A stretch of 64,000 bases of DNA from Thuidium tamariscinum (taxonomy: Eukaryota; Streptophyta; Bryopsida; Hypnales; Thuidiaceae): contig OX344752.2 in NCBI GenBank assembly GCA_947034885.2, positions 22,963,386 through 23,027,385 of the forward strand, written 5' to 3'. The notes beneath the pieces were generated by a model. That model was not told where the DNA came from. It did no database searches and saw only the letters and a list, made by a program, of their open reading frames with translations. Positions 57,585-64,000 of this stretch are shown here, in pieces. Each line of letters starts with the position of its first letter. The first letter of the stretch is position 1. The translations under genes and the position numbers were made by a program.

Positions 57585-58350
57585 CTGCCGCAATCAAATT
57601 CGTCAGTCAAAGTTCGGAAATTATGACAACAATCAAGAACTTGAGGAATTTCCCCAGATTCCCAAAAGCACTGTAGACAAAGTGGGGAAAATGCACAACT
57701 CATAATGGAGCCACGCTGGAGTGACTCAAGTTCCTCCTTCTCTCTCAGCAACCCAAGAAGTGTCTGCCTGCACAGTAAAGGTGAAGCGAAGCTGAATGAC
57801 TTTGACAATCACAGCAAACGCTAATGTAAAAGCCCAATTGACGTACCTTCTTCATGGCTCAGTAAGTCTCCCACAGATTCACTGACTACGTTGGCTACTT
57901 ATTCTCCCCCTACATCTGAGCCTCCATTGTCCCTAGTATCGAGCTGCCACGAAGCCATACCAGCGAGTTCTCCTCAGCGCAGATGGCACTAACATTATTC
58001 ACAAGGTGATTGTCTGGAAAACACGTCCACTACTTAGCACACAGTCAGCATCGTCTGCCAGGCATTTCCCGTCTCCTTCGAATCCTTCCTGTGTTCTCTT
58101 TCTCAATTGATGCAAACAGCGGAAGAAATGAAGGCGAAGAGAAGTGGTAGTGAAGTTTTGAAAGTCGGAAATGTCGAACAAGTCTGGAGTCTTCCAGGCA
58201 CAATTCATTTCCTCCTCATGCAGCAGTTGCCGCAATTCGTTCGCCAGCAAGTGATTCCGTCACTAGTGAGAGAAATGACCGCTAACCACCGGCTGAAAAT
58301 GCTACGGCGAACAGTCCTTCACCTCCCGCAACAGGGCACTGAAGGAGCGA

Positions 58351-58359
58351 TTAGGGTTT
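58351..58359 (-). promoter_or_regulatory. Telo-box AAACCCTAA in a probable minus-strand 5' UTR/promoter
   Basis: AAACCCTAA on the minus strand, just upstream of exon-like GC-balanced sequence extending to about 57440. Telo-boxes of this form are common in the 5' regions of plant genes. It marks the likely 5' end of the 55161-58370 gene or genes. Confidence 0.35.
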
Positions 58360-58717
58360 CATGATAAACCCTTCCGTGGCAGGGCCGAGTGAATCGACCC
58401 CTCGTTCGGTCACTTGGAATCCACGCATGGAATGCTTTGCAAATTCTGAACTCATATACGTCCAAAATTAGTTGGGAGGCATCTAGCAGCTAATCCAACA
58501 CCGTAGTTGAAGTTCAAAGCATACTTCCGAATACAGTAAACGCGAAGTAAATGAGAATTAAAGTAAAGAGGAGGTTCATGAAGTGCCCATCTACAAGGAA
58601 AAAGGTTTATATAGGACAGAAAGCTGATGTGATTTTGCTACAGAGATTTTCTAGAGAAAGAAAAGTAAAGAGCAGTTCTGATGCAGGTGAAATTGGATTT
58701 TTTGGACTCACATAGAA

Positions 58718-59149
58718 TTAGGGCCACTTCACACCATGGCCGATCAAGTCGAGAGGCCATGGGAGTGAGTGACCCAAACTTTGGCGAGAGTTCGAAGAAA
58801 TGAACTATTAAAAGGCAATAAAAATTAGGATTTAAAGCCTTTGGCCTATCATAGTGTGAAGCCTCCAAAGGCCAAGTCCAAAGTCCAAACCCTTGAAAAT
58901 GAACTCCCACGGCCTCTCAACTAGAGTTTGGATCTCCATTTTTGCTTGATCCAAACTCTAGTCAAGAGTCCGTCGCCATGTAAGCATTTGGTTGCCATAT
59001 AGGCAATTTTGGGGACATCAAATTTTGATGACTTTGGATTGTGCCGCGTAGTATGAAGAATCGAGAGTCGGAACTCATGGTTTCTTGAAATTTGATTGGT
59101 GGAAACTGAAGGACTCTCAACCTTTGGCCATAGTATGAAGTGGCCCTAA
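58718..59149. mobile_element. 432-bp TIR element
   Basis: TTAGGGCCACTTCACACCAT at 58718 is mirrored by the complement of TTAGGGCCACTTCATACTAT ending at 59149, a terminal inverted repeat of about 24 bp with two mismatches. Inside, ACTAGAGTTTGGATC (58920-58934) and its complement (58948-58962) form a hairpin. No target duplication was recognised. Confidence 0.7.
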
Positions 59150-59465
59150 GTTGCCATGATGGTCTATGATGACTTCATTTCAACCTATGAATAGAGTGAG
59201 TGACTCCAAGATTTGATTACAAGCATTGTGGGAATGATGCTTCATCAATCTTTAATGTAGGCGCTACATTCTTTAAATGGAAGAAGGCAGTAGTAAAAAG
59301 CATACAAAACATGGTGCTAATTCATTCTTAGTAAAGCCTGACATGTTTTCTAAGTTAATTGTCATTATTGTGGAATCTTTCTATTTTATAATATTTAAAT
59401 AATACAAAATTGCACATCTTCATCCTAATCAGTAACCACTCTCAAAAAGAATTCTATATACCCCA

Positions 59466-60419
59466 TTAACCCCTAAAGTTTTTTCACTATGTTTTCACCA
59501 AAACCGCTTCAAAACTGTCATTTTTTAGACAACTACCAAATTCTAAGAAAAAAAACATTTTTGGACAAAAGTAACCGTAGGATCTTTTAGAGCACAGGTT
59601 TAAAAAGATGTGGAAAAAATTTCAGCAATTTCCGCCATGTAGATTACAAGATATTAGTGTTTGAAGTGACAAAAATCCTTTTTTCACCACTGTGGAAATC
59701 CAGGCAGCTGCACTTCATAAGATTACATTTGTATGAAAAAAAGTTCAAATTGGTGGTTACTCTCTGGATTCATTCTTAAAGGCAAGTTGGCTATATGCAA
59801 AAAATATTTCAAATCATTTGGATTTGTAAAGCATACAGGAAAAAAATAACAAGTACAAAGAAGTAGAAAATGAGCCAAACACTAAATTGTATACAATTTA
59901 TTTATAGAATTGAAAAATTCTGATTCCAATGGTTAAAATGTTGTAATAAACAATCTTCACCTATTTCAATTATTTTTATCCAAAAATATTAAAAATTCAA
60001 TTAAATAAAGGATTTCAAACTTTTTTTGTAATGTAGGAATTTTGTAACTAGCCACAAACTACCTCAAACTAAACCTCATCATAACTTTTGACTCACTAAT
60101 CCAAATGGAATGATTCAAAGATTTCTGCATATACAAAATTCTAAATAAAATATTTCAATTTTTCATTTTTTCAAAAAATTATTTTTAAGGAAGTTTTTTT
60201 ATCTGCCCAGGCTGCCCAAAGATCAAAGAAAATCACATATCATGCAATAACTTTTTGACTATGTAGTCAAATGTTATGAAACTTGTTGGACCTTAAAGCT
60301 ACTCCTTGGGCGCATGTTGTGTGAAAATTTCAACAAAAAAGAATAAAAACTTCATTTGTAGTGAGCTGCCTAAAATCACTATGTTGCCAAAAAGTACAGT
60401 TTGGTCCTTTAGGGGTTAA
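59466..60419. mobile_element. 954-bp piggyBac-like non-autonomous element
   Basis: TTAA then CCCCTAAAG at 59466, mirrored by CTTTAGGGG then TTAA at 60407-60419. The interior is AT-rich and non-coding; its first 200 bases resemble 42621-42850. A piggyBac transposase relic begins 230 bp to the right, supporting the family call, although the inverted repeat is only about 9 bp. Confidence 0.55.
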
Positions 60420-60649
60420 GTGCACTTAATTATGCAATAAACTTCAATTAAGGTTGATTTTGCAAACTTGTTTCACCACTTGACTATTCAAAGATTGTAT
60501 ACAGAGGACCATCCTTTTTTCTGCCCCTCAAACAATTCTATTTTCACATCCCTCTGCACTATTCATAGCACTTTTGTAAAAGCAGTTCCAAAAGCCTAAG
60601 CGTTTTTTGAACGAACATCCTCTTGTAATTACTATCTTCTAATTGGAGA

Positions 60650-61800
60650 TCATAGTAGCTTAGACCAATGATTTGTCTGGTTACAAGGATATTCACATAA
60701 GTGAATTCCTTTACATCTTAGACATAGGCACGAAGTTTTTTTCTTGCAAACTTTGCACAACATTCCAGTCTTCTCCATAGACCACAATCTATGAGTTGCA
60801 CATACATGGAGGACAATATTCAATAAACTTGTCACTCTATCCAACCATTTCAAAGTCAACTCTTTTGCCAATTTCATTTAGAATGAAAAATCAGTCATAG
60901 GATCCATTCGGAATTTGAAACTCAAGTCACTGTATATGATCCAAGAGTTTACAATGGTTATGTCTAAAAAAAATGAAAGAGACAATGCTACCATTTGTAG
61001 CTACTTGTTAAGGTGCTATAATACCCTTGAAGTTGGTTAGCATTGTCGACACTTCTCATATTTCTTTGATACTATAAGTGCATTGGGCTTGTTTGAATAG
61101 GCTTTTTCCCCCCTTTACCCTTTCTCTACACAATGTCTTCTTCTCTCCATCTTATAAATGTGCCTCAACATGCACGGATAATAGCAAAATAAGAACTCTA
61201 TAATTTCAAACTATACAACAAATTTGCCATGATATGCGCATGAAAAAATCCATCCATCCCATGTCCTTCTTGATAATGTTTTTGTTCCACATTTTTTAGG
61301 CACATATTTGGGATTTGACTTCAAAGTCCCTATTGCCATGGACCCCTAGTCGAATAATTGCAAAAAATAAAGGTACAGATGTAAAAAAAACTATCCATTG
61401 TGACAATGTGGCCTAGACCATGTAGAGTTCTCATGAGATTCAAGACCAATTATGCTCCTTGCATTCCAAATTCCTTTCTTTTTTGGGCCACAAATTATAA
61501 ATGTTGCATAGATTGTGAAAGCGAGGCACTATATTCAAAGTCTTTTTCACATTAAACCCAAAAAGTCCAGATGTACTTTACAACATCTACCATTGCCTAA
61601 ACGTTTATGCCAAATTATACTAGTTTTACTCACATGTATTGCCTTATTGGACTATATTGGCCCTTATATCTAACCATGGATTCATCAATAGTGACTTTTT
61701 AATGAGGCTTCCACGAATTTTGAGATAAAAAAGGCATAGCTTCATGTAGCCAACGCACTTTTTTTATTTTATTAGCCCTATCCTATGCCCTGTTTGCTAC
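60650..61800 (-). pseudogene. Decayed piggyBac transposase (DDE_Tnp_1_7)
   Basis: Minus-strand fragments in family order: TIDESMVRYKGQYSPIRQYM near 61700-61640 (DE.M..KG region with the first catalytic Asp), GTLKSNPKYVP near 61320, AYSNKPNALIVSKKY near 61090, DITIVNSWIIYSD near 60970 followed by FSF.MKLAKELTLKWL near 60870, and a C-terminal cysteine-rich finger (CKVCKKKTSCLCLRCKGIHLC, about 60680-60760) ending at 60650. These correspond to the DDE core, the VNxxxxY segment and the terminal zinc domain of piggyBac transposases. Many stops and frameshifts separate them, so it is dead. Termini of this copy were not determined. Confidence 0.7.
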
Positions 61801-64000
61801 ATGCAAACATCATGATATGCTCTCAAATTATTCTCTACTAAATTCTTTTGATATTATTGGACAAAGCAACAAAGGTTCTTCTTTTGTCCAATAACATCTC
61901 ATATTTGGCATTTTCTTGACACCCATATAATATGAGGTGAAATCACTTATTTATGTAGTTAAAGTTGAAGATAAGGTGGAAAATAAAGAAGAATTTTTTA
62001 AAAATTTCTCATAGTTATTTTGTGTAGGCCAAATATTTAAAGAGTCACAATGTAATGTATGTTATGAATTGAAAATGAAATTTGTAAAATTGAAAACAAA
62101 ATGAAGAGTTGTGTGCATAGTTTTTTGGTTTGGTTATTGCAAAAATTTATGATTTGTTCTATTTCTAGTTTGTATGAGAAAGTTACACTTGAAGAATTGT
62201 AAGGGAAATTATTGTTTTGAAGTTTGAAGGCATAATTTTTGAACATTCATTATTGTTTGGTGGAAAAGTGTCTACTATCAAGCCTAAAGATGTTGTATTG
62301 TTGTGTATTGTCTTGTTTGTTTTTTTAATAAAAATATTACACATTTAGTTTGGAATCAAATTGTAAAAGTTATAGACCTGGGAGTAAAATAATCTAACGC
62401 TAGCTTCTAAAATTGAGAATGTTAACTTTAACAAGGCTATAGCTTACCAACAATATTTTTTATGCAGTTGAATTTTGGAATAATTGTAGATTATTTTTTT
62501 AACTTTTAAAAAAGCTATTATATTTGTAACTTAAAATTATTAAATTAGATAAAAGGTATAGGCTTTAAAGTAGAAGTATGTACAGTTGCCTTTAGAATTG
62601 ATGAGTTATAACTTATCAAGAATATTTTTTTAGTATTGAAATTTGAAGGGTTTGTATGATATTTTGTTAGTTTTCTATGAACTTAAGACACATTTGAATT
62701 GGAGTTTTAGAGCAACCGTAACACTCATTCAAAGTGTGAACGTTTTCAAGGATTTTATAGTACTTATATGATTTTTTGTATTTGACTTATGCAACATATA
62801 TATACAACATATATGATTATGAATACATGTATAATACATATAATATTTGTATTTGCATATAATATTTATACAAATAGCATATAAAGCTTTAACTTATGAA
62901 TACAAAGTTATATATATTTCATATTATATGACTATAAGTGTAATAAAGGATGCACTTATTTTGCTTTAGTGTGATAACCTTTATTTCTTGTACTACTATA
63001 TTTTTCATATTTTAGGCTAAATTTGGTTATAATCACAAGTCCAAAGTTTTTCCAAAAGCAAAACTTCTCACCACAACAATGTAAGGCAGTAGGGGTCATT
63101 AGCATTATAATAGATTAGGGGATGACTTTTATACTTGGGGGGGGGGGGGGGCCAATGTGTTAAGAAAAATGAGGATATAGGTGCAAACAATAACCTTTTT
63201 ATAGGAAGATATTACTTTTTTTTAAAACAAGCTATCATTATGTAATTTTTGGCTTTGGATGATTAGAAAAGAATATTGCATGACTTATAATTCTAAATGG
63301 ATATGAATAAATGATATGATAATTTAGATTATAAAAAAATCCTACTTCAATGTTGTCCTATAGTAAATTCTATTCAAACCTTTTTTCTCCACCACTAATG
63401 ATTGACCACTTACAACTAGAACTTAACAAAAAAGTGTAGCCAATAATACTATTGCATCTTCCATAAAAATTGTCAATTACATTCATTTACTAGGAAGGTA
63501 TGATATTATTCATTGCTATCAATTGAATTTTAGGTTTGTATCATTTTTACATAGTTGATACGAATGATATAGAGGTTGCTTTTTTATATCAATTTTACTT
63601 TAACCTACATTGTTTGATTCAATGTACATGTCTTCACATTATACACAATAATATGTAGGAATTGTTTTTGCACTATCATGGTAGTATGAAATCATAGTAT
63701 AAAATACAATGTAAGAAGTATTTGTGTACAATTATGGTAGTATGAAATAGTAGTGTGAATGGTAGTATGCAATGGTAGTATGAAATAGAATGTTCTCATT
63801 GTGTTTACAAACAAAATGATTAAAACAAAATATGCATATCATGTCTAGTTATAGAGACTTGAACAAAACTGAGCTTGTACACCTAAACCCAAACATGCAC
63901 TATTGTATGGTAGTGTACTCTAAAACCAATCCTCTTCTTCAAACCATCATATCCTTTAGGTGGCTCAAAAGTGGATACATGATGGACTATTGATTATGTC
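61801..64000. other. AT-rich intergenic DNA with simple repeats
   Basis: No gene recognised. A run of 15 G lies at 63137-63151. From about 63679 to 63789 the word TGGTAGTATGAAAT recurs imperfectly about five times. TATA-rich and ATATAC-rich stretches fill 62790-62940. Confidence 0.5.

Noticed and set aside
59466..60419. CCCTAAA units at the TTAA-ended elements as telomere-like repeats
   Set aside because: Only single CCCTAAA words occur, always as part of a terminal inverted repeat; there is no tandem telomere array.

Overview
This is a plant nuclear window, most likely from a moss. Reasons: GT-AG introns in a conserved mRNA 3'-end-processing gene; an intronless PPR-DYW RNA-editing gene in the style of moss organelle editing factors; an organellar single-stranded-DNA-binding (OSB) type gene end; AT-rich, gene-poor intergenic DNA; and many plant-type transposons. 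The moss assignment rests mainly on the PPR protein's character and is an inference.

Layout. (1) 95-3190, minus: the first eight exons of a CSTF77 (CstF-77 / Suppressor-of-forked) gene, running off the left edge. (2) 6951-14053: a TTAA-flanked, piggyBac-like non-autonomous element split by a very young chromovirus-type Ty3/gypsy LTR retrotransposon (6970-13510; 5-bp target duplication, LTRs differing at one base by eye, one nonsense codon just before the integrase catalytic Glu). (3) 16347-35013: what I read as one giant Mutator-like (MULE) transposon of about 18.7 kb, with related termini and a 10-bp flanking duplication. It carries a decayed SWIM-zinc-finger transposase gene (30470-34466, plus) and a decayed multi-exon gene (17242-22986, minus, perhaps starting at 28379) joining a ParB-like DGNHR domain to a beta-class DNA-methyltransferase-like domain. 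Smaller elements are nested inside it: a short MULE derivative with the same ends, a GC-rich hAT element with a ~99-bp-arm hairpin, and two foldback insertions. (4) 37163-39133, minus: an intact, intronless, GC-rich squalene-hopene cyclase gene of alphaproteobacterial type in AT-rich surroundings, either a horizontal transfer or an assembly contaminant. (5) 43390-45503: a decayed LINE ORF1-like region. (6) 47897-48431: two CACTA-type foldback elements. (7) 51729-54755, minus: the PPR-DYW gene, with five in-frame 303-bp tandem blocks. (8) 55161-58370, minus: the 3' exons of an OSB-like gene and an unidentified exon chain. (9) 58718-61800: a TIR element, a TTAA-ended piggyBac-like element and a decayed piggyBac transposase. 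The remainder is AT-rich DNA with simple repeats.

The host genes likely to work are CSTF77 (mRNA 3' ends), the PPR-DYW editing factor and the OSB-like gene (organelle nucleic-acid metabolism). The cyclase, if truly nuclear, would make hopanoids from squalene. The transposon genes are broken, mostly by nonsense codons one C-to-T or G-to-A step from a sense codon, as expected for methylated, silenced DNA. The best candidate for something undescribed is the giant MULE carrying a ParB/methyltransferase-like gene.
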